A stretch of 64,000 nt of DNA. It comes from Lacinutrix venerupis (GTDB lineage: Bacteria > Bacteroidota > Bacteroidia > Flavobacteriales > Flavobacteriaceae). The stretch lies in assembly GCF_003663945.1 (NCBI RefSeq), contig NZ_RCCH01000001.1, forward strand, positions 496,001 through 560,000, read 5' to 3'. Below, piece by piece: positions 36,008 through 44,207 of this stretch; the first letter of the stretch is position 1, and every line of letters starts with the position of its first letter. The notes below the pieces were generated by a model, which worked only from the letters and a program-made list of their open reading frames with translations, had not been told where the DNA came from and ran no database searches. A program made the translations under genes and the position numbers.

Positions 36008-36844
36008 TTAAGATTTTAAAAATTTCATTAAAATCTCATTCAATTCTTCTTTGTGTGTTATATTTAAACCGTGTGGTCCTCCTTTAATTATTTCGTAAGT
36101 TGAATTTTTAATTCCTTTTGCTGCTTGTTCAGAAGAAGTTTCAATTGGTACAGTGGCATCGGCATCTCCATGTACAATTAATGTTGGTACATTAATATTT
36201 TTTAATTCCGGTCTAAAATCTGTATGCATCCATGATAGCGCTGCTTGAATAGTAGCTCTTGGTGAAGCGTGAGAAGCTACAATAAAATCGTAATCTAAAA
36301 CAGCTTCACTAATACGGTCTGCTTTTTTGTTTTCATCAAAATTATAAAATCCTTTATGGAACTCTTTTAAAAATCCAACACGGTCGTTTTCTAAGGCATT
36401 TTGAATATCCTTTAAAGCCGATTCTGGAACGCCATCTGGATTATCTTCTTTCTTTTTAACTAAAGGAACAATACTAGAAATTAAAACTGCTTTAGCAATT
36501 TTACTATCTCCATAATCTGTTAAGTAACGTACTACTTCTCCTCCACCCATAGAGAATCCAACAATTATTGCATTTTCAAGTTTTAGTTCATTAATAATTG
36601 CATCTAAATCACTCGCTAAAGATGAATAATCATATCCATCCCAAGGTGCAGACGAAATACCAAAACCACGTCTATCGTAAGAAATACAACGATACCCAGC
36701 TTCTACAATTTTCCAAACTTGGTGTTCCCAAGATTTTCTACTTAGCGGCCAACCATGAATTAAAATTACAGGCTGTCCTTTTCCGTAGTCTTCATAAAAT
36801 ATATCTACTTGTTCTTCACTCTTTTTATTTGTTATAAATGGCAT
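36008..36844 (-). CDS. Alpha/beta hydrolase, haloperoxidase/esterase-like
   Basis: A 278-residue cytoplasmic hydrolase. Oxyanion region LIHGWPLSRKSWE, nucleophile Ser98 in GFSMGGG, the strand SYDRRGFGIS typical of cofactor-free haloperoxidases and related esterases/perhydrolases, acid Asp in VHGDADATVP (about 225) and base His in GGPHGLNITH (about 255). Members hydrolyse esters or form peracids, so the natural substrate is unknown. Single gene behind a bidirectional terminator. Confidence 0.9.
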   Translation of the reverse strand: MPFITNKKSEEQVDIFYEDYGKGQPVILIHGWPLSRKSWEHQVWKIVEAGYRCISYDRRGFGISSAPWDGYDYSSLASDLDAIINELKLENAIIVGFSMGGGEVVRYLTDYGDSKIAKAVLISSIVPLVKKKEDNPDGVPESALKDIQNALENDRVGFLKEFHKGFYNFDENKKADRISEAVLDYDFIVASHASPRATIQAALSWMHTDFRPELKNINVPTLIVHGDADATVPIETSSEQAAKGIKNSTYEIIKGGPHGLNITHKEELNEILMKFLKS

Positions 36845-37035
36845 ATCATTTTATTTTGGTTAATATTTATTTTAAGCTAAAAATTAGCATACATAAGATA
36901 ATAAGATAAAAATTTTATAACTGTTAAAGGATTTTTAATTGTGAAAATTTTAAGTGTTATATTACATTTTTAAATAAATAATTAAGTTAGGATAAAAATA
37001 CGTTTTTTACAAAGACACAAAATACATTTTTTAAA

Positions 37036-37506
37036 ATGAAAGCAGTATCGGTGGTTACCATAAGAAAAGAATTAAAACACAAAAGCAATGAAGAGCTTGC
37101 CGAACTCTGCTTGCGTTTATCACGTTTTAAAAAGGAAAACAAAGAATTATTAACATATTTATTATTTGAAGCAGATAATGAAGCTGGTTATATTGAAACC
37201 GTAAAATCTGAAATTGATGAGCAGTTTGAACTTATTAACACCAATAGCTTTTTTTACATAAAAAAAAGCGTGCGTAAAATTTTAAGAAATACTAAAAAAT
37301 ACATCAGGTATTCATTAAACAAAGAAACTGAAGTAGAGTTACTACTTTATTTTTGCAAAAAGTTAAAGGCTATGAAACCTTCAATTTCAAGAAATACTAC
37401 ACTTACTAATATTTACAATCGCAACATAGAAGCTATAACTAAAAAAGTTTTAAAACTTCATGAAGATTTACAATACGACTTTAATTTAGAATTAGAAGAC
37501 ATGTAA
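37036..37506 (+). CDS. Conserved flavobacterial protein of unknown function, all-helical
   Basis: A 156-residue cytoplasmic protein without signal or membrane segment. It is predicted nearly all helical and Lys/Glu/Leu-rich, with a conserved-looking segment SNEELAELCLRLSRFKKENKELLTYLLFEA split over residues 17-46 and a basic stretch KKSVRKILRNTKKYIRYS at 76-93. I do not recognise a domain. It lies alone between divergent and convergent neighbours, with no operon partner to suggest a role. Confidence 0.72.
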   Translation: MKAVSVVTIRKELKHKSNEELAELCLRLSRFKKENKELLTYLLFEADNEAGYIETVKSEIDEQFELINTNSFFYIKKSVRKILRNTKKYIRYSLNKETEVELLLYFCKKLKAMKPSISRNTTLTNIYNRNIEAITKKVLKLHEDLQYDFNLELEDM

Positions 37507-37531
37507 CAAAAAGACTATGTTATATCATTCT

Positions 37532-37858
37532 TTAATGAGATACAATTTTTAAACCAACAATAGAAATAATTAGCGTAGATAGAAAAAACAAACGCCAAAA
37601 ACTAGCTGGTTCCTTAAAAACAAAAATACCTAAAAGCACGGTTCCTATAGCTCCAATTCCTGTCCAAACTGCATAAGTTGTGCCTATTGGCAGCTCTTGA
37701 GTAGCTTTAAAAAGTAAAAACATACTTATAGATAAACATACTAAAAAACCAACATACCAATATGTTACCTCTGTTCCTGTTGCTTCTTTTGCCTTGCCTA
37801 AACAAGCAGCAAAAGCAACCTCAAATAAGCCAGCTATAACTAGTATTATCCAATTCAT
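37532..37858 (-). CDS. SMR-family exporter, Gdx/SugE-like
   Basis: A 108-residue inner-membrane protein with four helices, the small multidrug resistance size. The essential Glu is at residue 13 in GLFEVAFA, and TTYAVWTGIGA is the signature of helix 3. The GTxYAVWTGIGA pattern and FEV context fit the Gdx/SugE branch, which exports guanidinium in exchange for protons, better than EmrE-type drug pumps. It works as an antiparallel dimer. No paired SMR gene and no guanidine riboswitch are seen nearby. Confidence 0.9.
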   Translation of the reverse strand: MNWIILVIAGLFEVAFAACLGKAKEATGTEVTYWYVGFLVCLSISMFLLFKATQELPIGTTYAVWTGIGAIGTVLLGIFVFKEPASFWRLFFLSTLIISIVGLKIVSH

Positions 37859-37933
37859 TTATAGGTATTTATTTTAAACGAAGTTATAATTTGTAAACTA
37901 CAAAATCAACCTTTAAAACTATAAAAATGCAAA

Positions 37934-37962
37934 ACAAAAAAGCAACTGTTTAAAGTTGCTTT
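37934..37962 (-). terminator. Intrinsic terminator after the three-domain lipoprotein gene
   Basis: agcaact/agttgct with a short loop. On the minus strand it is followed by a T run (the A6 at 37935-37940). Confidence 0.75.
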
Positions 37963-37987
37963 ATCAATTATTTAAAAGAATAAAAAA

Positions 37988-39037
37988 TTAATCTACTTTT
38001 TTATAACGTAATACCTCTTTACCCTCTTTATTATATAGAGATAATGTAAGGTTATTTATATTATATGTCTCTACATTATTAAGAATATTGCTTATCTCGT
38101 TAGAAAACTTCATATTAAAACAGGCTTTTTTTGTACCTATTAATGGCTTAAAAGATAAACTCTTACTATCTACTTGTTTAATTTCTCCGGAAAAATTGTT
38201 ACAACCGTCATTTCCCATAACGCGATTAGATGTTAAATTAATTTCCAAATTAGGACGTTGATTATAGTTTTTAACATTAATCTCTTTTCCGTTTACAGCT
38301 TGTAATGCCCAAATATCATGAAGTCTCATTTTATTATCCTTTATTTTTTCTAATACTTTTACTAATTCATAATTAATTGATGAGGCATCTGCTGGAACTT
38401 GATTTTTAGCGCGTTTAATTTCTTTAACAATTAATTTATAAATGTAACCTGCTTCAAAATTAAATCCTTTAATTGAACTATAAAATAACTTCCAATCTTT
38501 AGAATTTAAAATTTTGTTTTTTTGAACTTGCATACAGCTCATTTTACCAACTCCACTACACTCTACTTTTACTGAGTTTACCCAATAAATGTATTCTCCT
38601 TCATTTAAAACTACGTTATTATTCATTTTTTTTGATAAAATATAATTTTCTTTTAATGCACCAGAAATCACATTCCCTTTATTATCTAATTTCATAATCT
38701 TACTTTCCATAATCATATATTGATGATCTGGTGATGGTTTACCATCTATATTAAGAGTAATTATATTACCATTAGCATTCCAACTAAATGTTCCGGTTTC
38801 TTTAAAAACATCTTTAGATTTTTCTAAATAAACAGTGCTTAGTTGATAAGTTTCGTCTTGATTTAAAATAAGTTCTGTTTCTATACCTGGACAATCTGCG
38901 CAAGGCAATGTACCACTATAAACACTAGGCCACTTTAATGTGTTTTTAGAGTCAACACTATCTAAAGTATAATTTCCGTTTTTTGTGCTATTACATGATG
39001 TTAGTATTATTACTAAAAGTAATATTTGGCTTTTCAT
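37988..39037 (-). CDS. Stress-type lipoprotein: NlpE-like + DUF4377 + META domains
   Basis: A 349-residue lipoprotein (signal peptide ends LTSC; lipid on Cys at about 15). Three known envelope domains follow in order. Residues about 35-125 are NlpE N-terminal-like (PSVYSGTLPCADCPGIETEL with its CxxC). About 140-230 are DUF4377-like (YWVNSVKVECSGVGKMSCMQ, FNFEAGYIYKLIVKE). About 235-349 are a META/HslJ domain (GNDGCNNFSGEI, GTKKACFNMKFSNEI). Each occurs separately in envelope-stress or metal-response proteins; here they are fused. The ATG at 39037 is preferred to one 12 bases upstream because it gives a normal signal peptide. Binding of metals or a sensing role is inferred from NlpE only. Confidence 0.87.
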   Translation of the reverse strand: MKSQILLLVIILTSCNSTKNGNYTLDSVDSKNTLKWPSVYSGTLPCADCPGIETELILNQDETYQLSTVYLEKSKDVFKETGTFSWNANGNIITLNIDGKPSPDHQYMIMESKIMKLDNKGNVISGALKENYILSKKMNNNVVLNEGEYIYWVNSVKVECSGVGKMSCMQVQKNKILNSKDWKLFYSSIKGFNFEAGYIYKLIVKEIKRAKNQVPADASSINYELVKVLEKIKDNKMRLHDIWALQAVNGKEINVKNYNQRPNLEINLTSNRVMGNDGCNNFSGEIKQVDSKSLSFKPLIGTKKACFNMKFSNEISNILNNVETYNINNLTLSLYNKEGKEVLRYKKVD

Positions 39038-39070
39038 AAAAATTCTCATTACTTAGTTTTAAAATTAAAA

Positions 39071-39102
39071 AAAAAGTAATCCGTTAAACTGGATTACTTT
39101 TT
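39071..39102 (-). terminator. Intrinsic terminator after the DJ-1/PfpI gene
   Basis: aaaagtaatcc/ggattactttt is an 11-pair stem with an eight-base loop and is T-rich on the minus-strand side. Confidence 0.85.
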
Positions 39103-39124
39103 AAAATTTGATTATTCAATTTTG

Positions 39125-39685
39125 TTATGCTAATTGTTCTTCATGCTTACCTTCATAGACTTCCTCTACTAATTTAGCATTAAATGCTGGTAAATCGTCT
39201 GGATTTCTACTTGTTACTAAACCATGATCGCATACAACATCTGTATCGTACCATTTAGCACCAGCATTCTCAATATCCGTTTTAATAGAATTAAAACTTG
39301 TTACTTTTCTACCTTCTAATACTCCAGCCTCTGCTAATAACCATGGTGCATGACAAATTGCGCCTACAGGTTTATGGTTTTCGAAAAATGATTTTACAAA
39401 GCTTACTGCTTTTTCTTCTCTTCTTAATAAATCTGGATTAATAACTCCTCCAGGCAACATTAATGCATTGTAATCGCTTTGCGAAACTTCATCTAAAGTT
39501 TTATCAACTTTATAAGTATTACTCCAGTTTCCATCTGCCCAAGACTTAATTTCTCCTTTTTCAAGAGAAACAATATGCACATCTGCTCCTGCTTCTTCTA
39601 AAGCTTTTTTTGGTTCTCTTAATTCGCTTTCCTCAAATCCATTGGTTGCTAAAATTGCAACTGTCTTTCTATTTAAATTTTCCAT
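39125..39685 (-). CDS. DJ-1/PfpI-family protein (type 1 glutamine amidotransferase-like)
   Basis: A 186-residue cytoplasmic protein. The nucleophilic Cys111 lies in the elbow GAICHAPW, the conserved Glu18/19 in FEESELREP near the start, and NALMLPGGVINPD forms the oxyanion region. This subset (YhbO/PfpI) is reported to act on glyoxal-damaged proteins or as a stress protease; the exact activity is debated. The gene follows the cupin lipoprotein gene with a 160-base gap that holds three direct repeats, which may be an operator. Confidence 0.9.
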   Translation of the reverse strand: MENLNRKTVAILATNGFEESELREPKKALEEAGADVHIVSLEKGEIKSWADGNWSNTYKVDKTLDEVSQSDYNALMLPGGVINPDLLRREEKAVSFVKSFFENHKPVGAICHAPWLLAEAGVLEGRKVTSFNSIKTDIENAGAKWYDTDVVCDHGLVTSRNPDDLPAFNAKLVEEVYEGKHEEQLA

Positions 39686-39782
39686 TTTTAGTGTTTTAAG
39701 ATTAGTAATTTCTTTCCACTAAATTACCATAAATAGATGTGTTTAAAGAATATTTGAAATGGTTTAACGTCACTTTAATATG

Positions 39783-39832
39783 AAGTGTTAAAGGAAGAAA
39801 CCAAAGTGTTAAAAGAAACACTAAAGTGTTAA
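39783..39832. promoter_or_regulatory. Three direct repeats upstream of the DJ-1/PfpI gene
   Basis: aagtgttaa occurs at 39783-39791, 39804-39812 and 39824-39832, spaced 21 and 20 bases, that is two helical turns. The third is part of a palindrome aacactaaagtgtt (39818-39831). The spacing would place three protein units on one DNA face, as for an operator or activator site about 100-150 bases ahead of the start codon. Confidence 0.5.
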
Positions 39833-39845
39833 TAAATTTATGAAA

Positions 39846-40211
39846 TTATTTCTCTTCTATTATTAAATATACAGAAGTACTATCTCCTACATTTAAAACA
39901 TTATGCTCGCTTAGCTCTGTTTTACTCCAAGTAACACCTGTTGCCACTGGCACTGTACGTGTACCGTTTTTATCTGTAATTTGAAAAGTACTTCCTGCTA
40001 AAGTATAACCAAAATGTGGTTTATGATAATGTTTCTCGTGACCAACACCTGGAGGAAAAGTACATTTTAAAATGCGTTGTTTTTTTGTTTCGTTTAATAC
40101 TTCGCAAACTTTTTCACCTTCCCAACCAGCTTGCAAGGGATCTGGAAGTGTTTGGGTTGATTTGCAGGAGAAAAGACCAATAGTTAATAAGATACTGAGT
40201 AATTGTTTCAT
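39846..40211 (-). CDS. Cupin-domain lipoprotein
   Basis: A 121-residue protein with a lipoprotein signal peptide (LTIGLFSCKS; lipid on Cys16). The single cupin barrel covers about 45-118. The first metal-binding motif is GVGHEKHYHKPHFGYTLAG, with the His pair and a further His, and the second is SKTELSEHNVLNVG. It is probably a small periplasmic metal-binding protein or isomerase-like fold; the substrate is unknown. Its start overlaps the previous gene's stop by four bases (ATGA), so the two are translationally coupled. Confidence 0.85.
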   Translation of the reverse strand: MKQLLSILLTIGLFSCKSTQTLPDPLQAGWEGEKVCEVLNETKKQRILKCTFPPGVGHEKHYHKPHFGYTLAGSTFQITDKNGTRTVPVATGVTWSKTELSEHNVLNVGDSTSVYLIIEEK

Positions 40212-40594
40212 GAATAAATATATTTCTGTAATTCAATTTCGTTGACCTTTCCTTCTTTTGTAATAAATTTAAACTGATAAAGAAATTTCACAGCATCAAT
40301 TGAATTTTTAATATCATCAACTTCAAAACCAATAGTTTTCTTTTTTTCAATCCATCTTAATTGAGGTAAAAAATGCTTCCTTTTAGTAAAAACATTATAT
40401 GGCGTGATAATTTTTATCACAAATAATTTTTCTTGTGATTGTATGCTTGAAATTTTATACTTATTTTTTTTGCTTTTTTTAATGTTAACATATTCTATTC
40501 CATCGACATAAGCGATATCATTCTCAATTTTAATATTTTGTGCTTCAACAAAATGATTTAATAATACAAATAATAGAATAATAATTTTTTTCAT
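40208..40594 (-). CDS. Secreted protein of unknown function
   Basis: A 128-residue protein with a signal peptide (MKKIIILLFVLLNHFVEAQ). The mature part is Lys/Ile-rich and beta-prone (YVDGIEYVNIKKSKKNKYK, LQKYIYS end); no known domain recognised. It sits between holA (five bases upstream) and the cupin lipoprotein (four-base overlap), so it is probably read through from holA. A TTG nine bases upstream is in frame, but the ATG gives the better signal peptide. Small secreted companions of this kind often have no assigned role. Confidence 0.7.
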   Translation of the reverse strand: MKKIIILLFVLLNHFVEAQNIKIENDIAYVDGIEYVNIKKSKKNKYKISSIQSQEKLFVIKIITPYNVFTKRKHFLPQLRWIEKKKTIGFEVDDIKNSIDAVKFLYQFKFITKEGKVNEIELQKYIYS

Positions 40595-40599
40595 AGTTT

Positions 40600-41604
40600 T
40601 CAATTTAAGATTCTAACTAGTAACTCTTGCAATAAATCTTTTTGCGGTATAGCATTAGCATTTACACCTTTACCCTTTACATCGAACTCTCTTAAAATAG
40701 CTATAATACCACTTACTTTTCGCATTGGAAAATTACGTGCCGCATCTAAATATTCGGTAACAAAATATGGGTTTACACGCAGTGCAGCCGCAACACTTCT
40801 TGGCGATTTATCATTCATACCATGCAATTGCAGTAATTGAGAAAAGAAATTAAATAATAAGGAAACCGTTACTACCATTGGATTATCTTTAGGATTATCG
40901 CCAAAATAAGTAACAATTTTAAAAGCTTTGGCATCATTTCTTGAACCTATGGCTTTTCGTAATTCAAAATTATTATAATCTTTACTTATTCCTATATTTT
41001 CTTCAATATGTATTGGTGTAATCTCCGTTCCTTCTGGTAAAATAATTTGAAGTTTTTCTAACTCATTATTAATTTTACTTAAATCTGTACCCAAAAACTC
41101 TACTAGCATTTGTGATGCTTTTGGTGAAATTTTATAGCTTTTTGTAGATAATGTACGTCTAATCCAATCTGGCACTTGGTTATCGTACAACTTCTTACTT
41201 TCGAACACCACACCAGATTTTTTTATAGTCTTATAAACGGCTTTTCGTTTATCTATACTTTTATATTTATAGCATAAAACCAAAACAGTAGAAGGTTGTG
41301 GATTTTTAGCATATTCCGATAGTTTATCTATAGTCCTAGACAAATCTTGAGCCTCTTTTACTATAACCACTTGCTTATCTGCCATCATAGGAAAACGCTT
41401 TGCATTACCTACAATATCTTCTATTGTTACATCGCGACCATACAAAACCATTTGGTTGAAACCTTTCTCTTCTTCGGCTAATACATTATCTTGTATAAAA
41501 TCTGAAATTTTATCAATATAATAAGCCTCTTCTCCCATTAGCAAATAAATAGGTGCAAGATTTTTGTTTCTAATGTCTGTAACTATTTTTTTTACTTCGT
41601 CCAA
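40600..41604 (-). CDS. holA: DNA polymerase III, delta subunit
   Basis: Clamp-loader subunit that opens the sliding clamp during replication. The protein has 334 residues from the chosen start. Family blocks: LAPIYLLMGEEAYYIDKISDF near the N-terminus, split over residues about 13-33, a degenerate AAA+ region (QVVIVKEAQDLSRT), and the C-terminal helical domain (FNFFSQLLQLHGMNDKS, NPYFVTEYLDAARNF). There is no ATG before the conserved N-terminus. The TTG at 41604 (MDEVKKIV) gives the usual delta start, while the frame stays open for 13 more codons to another TTG at 41643. Its likely operon continues into two small secreted-protein genes. Confidence 0.9.
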   Translation of the reverse strand: MDEVKKIVTDIRNKNLAPIYLLMGEEAYYIDKISDFIQDNVLAEEEKGFNQMVLYGRDVTIEDIVGNAKRFPMMADKQVVIVKEAQDLSRTIDKLSEYAKNPQPSTVLVLCYKYKSIDKRKAVYKTIKKSGVVFESKKLYDNQVPDWIRRTLSTKSYKISPKASQMLVEFLGTDLSKINNELEKLQIILPEGTEITPIHIEENIGISKDYNNFELRKAIGSRNDAKAFKIVTYFGDNPKDNPMVVTVSLLFNFFSQLLQLHGMNDKSPRSVAAALRVNPYFVTEYLDAARNFPMRKVSGIIAILREFDVKGKGVNANAIPQKDLLQELLVRILN

Positions 41605-41794
41605 AGAAAAACTAATTTTTGTTATCACATTAAGCACAGTCAAAATGCTTGTAATAACAGTTATTATGGCTTCGATTACGCTTAGCCAAACGTTTAATTT
41701 ATATTATATACCAAAATAGAAACAAATTAAAAGTGTTAGTAATTTGGTATTTACTTGTTGAAGTTTACCTTTGAAAAAATTATATTTTGCTTTC

Positions 41795-42256
41795 ATGCAA
41801 GCACTCAATTTTCCAAAGTTTTCGTTCCGTTTCAAAAATAGCGAAAATAAAGTTTCTATATTCGATGCAATTCGTAAAAAATTTGTGATTCTACAACCCG
41901 AAGAATGGGTTAGACAACATTGTGTGCATTACTTAATAGAAGTAAAAGGATACCCAAAATCTCTTATTAACGTAGAAAAAGAACTTAAAATCAACGATTT
42001 AAAAAAACGTTACGATATTGTAGTATTTAACCCAAATGGTAGTATTCATCTAATTGTAGAGTGTAAAGCTCCAAAAATTAAAATTAGCCAAGATACTTTT
42101 GACCAAGTTGCGCGTTATAACTTAGCTTTAAAAGCTTCCTTTTTAATGGTTACTAATGGTCTAAACCATTATTATTGTGTTATGAATTTTGAAACAGAAA
42201 AGTATGATTTTTTAAAGGACATTCCAGATTACAACACTTTAGATTTTGAAATTTAA
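41795..42256 (+). CDS. Stand-alone HsdR N-terminal-like nuclease-fold protein
   Basis: A 153-residue protein matching the N-terminal (type I restriction R subunit) nuclease-fold domain. The PD-(D/E)xK core is visible as the Asp in KKRYDIVVF and the ECK of LIVECKAPK, with a Gln in FDQVARYN as in the QxxxY extension. It lacks any helicase part and there are no hsdM or hsdS genes, so it is not a restriction system. The gene is a common neighbour of holA in flavobacteria in my recollection. The ATG at 41795 is preferred over a TTG 24 bases upstream. Function unknown; DNA or RNA cleavage is possible since the catalytic residues appear intact. Confidence 0.85.
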   Translation: MQALNFPKFSFRFKNSENKVSIFDAIRKKFVILQPEEWVRQHCVHYLIEVKGYPKSLINVEKELKINDLKKRYDIVVFNPNGSIHLIVECKAPKIKISQDTFDQVARYNLALKASFLMVTNGLNHYYCVMNFETEKYDFLKDIPDYNTLDFEI

Positions 42257-42270
42257 TTTTTTATAAAACT

Positions 42271-43260
42271 ATGAATATTGCAGTCGTTATACTTAACTGG
42301 AACGGTAAAGCACTTTTACAAAAGTTTTTACCATCTATAATTACTCACTCTAAAGAGGCTAATATTTATGTTGCAGATAATGCTTCTACAGATGATTCTA
42401 TTGTATTTATTAAAAATGAATATCCTCAAATAAAAATTATAAAAAACAAAGAAAATGGTGGTTATGCCAAAGGTTATAATGAAGCTTTAAAGTATTTAAC
42501 AGAAGATATTTTTTGTTTAGTAAATAGCGATATTGAAGTAACAGAAAATTGGCTAACTCCTATTTTGAAAACTTTTAATACCGAAGAGAACACCGCCATA
42601 ATTCAACCTAAAATATTAGATTATAAAAACAAAGCGTATTTTGAATATGCCGGAGCAGCCGGTGGTTTTATAGATAAATACGGTTATCCTTTTTGTCGTG
42701 GTCGTATTTTTAATACTATTGAAAAAGACCAAAAACAATACAATAATAATACGAATATTTTTTGGGCTTCTGGCGCTTGCTTTTTTATTAGAAAAAACAC
42801 ATTTAATGCCTTAAATGGCTTCGACGAATCGTTTTTTGCACATATGGAAGAAATAGATTTATGTTGGCGTGCCTACAATTTAGGCTACACAATTAAATAC
42901 GTTGCACAATCTAAAGTGTATCATGTTGGTGGAGCAACTTTAAATGCTATTAACCCTAAAAAAACATATTTAAACTTTAGAAATAGCTTAGCAACACTAA
43001 CAAAAAATGCATCAGGAAATATCTTGTTTTTAATTATTACTAGGTTAATTTTAGATGGCTTAGCTGCTATTAAATTTTTATTAGAATTTAAATTTGCACA
43101 CATTTTAGCCATATTAAAAGCACACTTTAGTTTTTATGCTTGGTTACCATTATTATTAAAACAACGACAAGCGCTATCGCAAAAAAAAGATTACTTTAAA
43201 GTAAAATCTATTGTTTGGTCTTACTACATTTCTAAAAAAAATAGTTATAAAAAGCTATAG
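42271..43260 (+). CDS. Glycosyltransferase family 2
   Basis: A 329-residue GT-A glycosyltransferase. VVILNWNGKALLQKFLP starts the nucleotide-binding fold, followed by ADNASTDDSI, NGGYAKGYNEAL, the metal-binding LVNSDIEV (DxD-like) and the acceptor-side FFAHMEEIDLCWRAY. The C-terminal hydrophobic helices (about 250-280) suggest attachment to the inner membrane. It resembles rhamnosyl/dTDP-sugar transferases used in surface polysaccharide or glycoprotein synthesis, but there is no polysaccharide gene cluster beside it, so the sugar is undetermined. Confidence 0.9.
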   Translation: MNIAVVILNWNGKALLQKFLPSIITHSKEANIYVADNASTDDSIVFIKNEYPQIKIIKNKENGGYAKGYNEALKYLTEDIFCLVNSDIEVTENWLTPILKTFNTEENTAIIQPKILDYKNKAYFEYAGAAGGFIDKYGYPFCRGRIFNTIEKDQKQYNNNTNIFWASGACFFIRKNTFNALNGFDESFFAHMEEIDLCWRAYNLGYTIKYVAQSKVYHVGGATLNAINPKKTYLNFRNSLATLTKNASGNILFLIITRLILDGLAAIKFLLEFKFAHILAILKAHFSFYAWLPLLLKQRQALSQKKDYFKVKSIVWSYYISKKNSYKKL

Positions 43261-43311
43261 TAATTTAAAAAAAATCAGTATTTTTAATAAACCACAAATA
43301 ATTCTGATTCT

Positions 43312-44084
43312 ATGACAAAAAATTACTTTAAACTTCCTTTTTTAATAATAGCTTTACTTTCAAGCTCTATTGCACTTTCTCAAACTGTTTTTGAATTCAC
43401 AAATTTTAGTCAGTCGAACACCAATGGTAGTAACATGTTTGAGATGACAGAGTCTCAACCAGATCCTAGTGATACTATTCCTTTTGTTATGTTAGCAAAT
43501 GCCTTAAACGGTACTACTGGAGTACTAATATCCACTTTTAACATTAACGGAGCATTTGGTACAGATGGAAATGTAATGAGATCTAATCCGGCTACAAGAA
43601 TAAATTTTGATTTTAATAAAGCTGTAGATATAGTTTCAATTATAACACTAAATGGAGAAAGCGGTGACGACACATTCACCTTTACACCAAACGGAGGAAC
43701 AGGAAGTCCTGTACAAGTCACAATACCAGGAAATAATGCTCAAAATGTAGCCCTTAATTGGCAAGGAGCTACTGGTTTTTCTGTTACTAGCTCTCAAGGA
43801 ACTATAAGCTTTTTCTTTGATACTTTAGTAATTTCCGAAAATACGCTAACCACAAAAGAATTTAGCTTAAATAAGGTTTCAATATATCCTAACCCAACAA
43901 ATAACATTATAAATATTAAAAGCAATAATGCTATACAAAACGTAGAATTATATGATGTGCTTGGGAAAAAAGTAAAACCACTAAAGCTTCTACAATATCT
44001 TTAAATTCTTTTTCAAAAGGAATTTATATAATGAAAGTTACAACAGATAAAGGTATAGTTACAAAAAAGGTAACTAAAATTTAG
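43312..44084 (+). pseudogene. T9SS cargo protein gene with a one-base frameshift in its sorting domain
   Basis: Exported protein: signal peptide cut near SIALSQ, a beta-rich region of about 180 residues without a known domain, then a type A T9SS C-terminal sorting domain (KVSIYPNPTNNIINI, ELYDVLGKKV). The reading frame breaks just after GKKVK: it reads out to a stop at 44002-44004. The second frame from 43977 continues exactly as the rest of a sorting domain (SLNSFSKGIYIMKV, GIVTKKVTKI) to a TAG at 44082-44084. Adding one A in the run at 43974-43977 restores one frame of 257 residues. Either a true frameshift mutation, a homopolymer sequencing error, or slippage; the first would stop export to the surface. 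Confidence 0.8.
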
Positions 44085-44165
44085 CATTTACTATTAGGTT
44101 AAAATTATAGATTACTCTTTTAGTAAAAGTTTTGTTAATACTTCTTTTAACATTTAATAATTAGC

Positions 44166-44173
44166 TATTTTTG
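44166..44173 (+). promoter_or_regulatory. Bacteroidota -7 box of the OmpA-like gene
   Basis: TATTTTTG, a full TAnnTTTG match, 34 bases before the ATG. A TTTG is 31 bases upstream, which is too far, so the -33 element is uncertain. Confidence 0.45.
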
Positions 44174-44207
44174 GAGTGTTAAAATTTAATTTTATCTAAT
44201 AATAATT

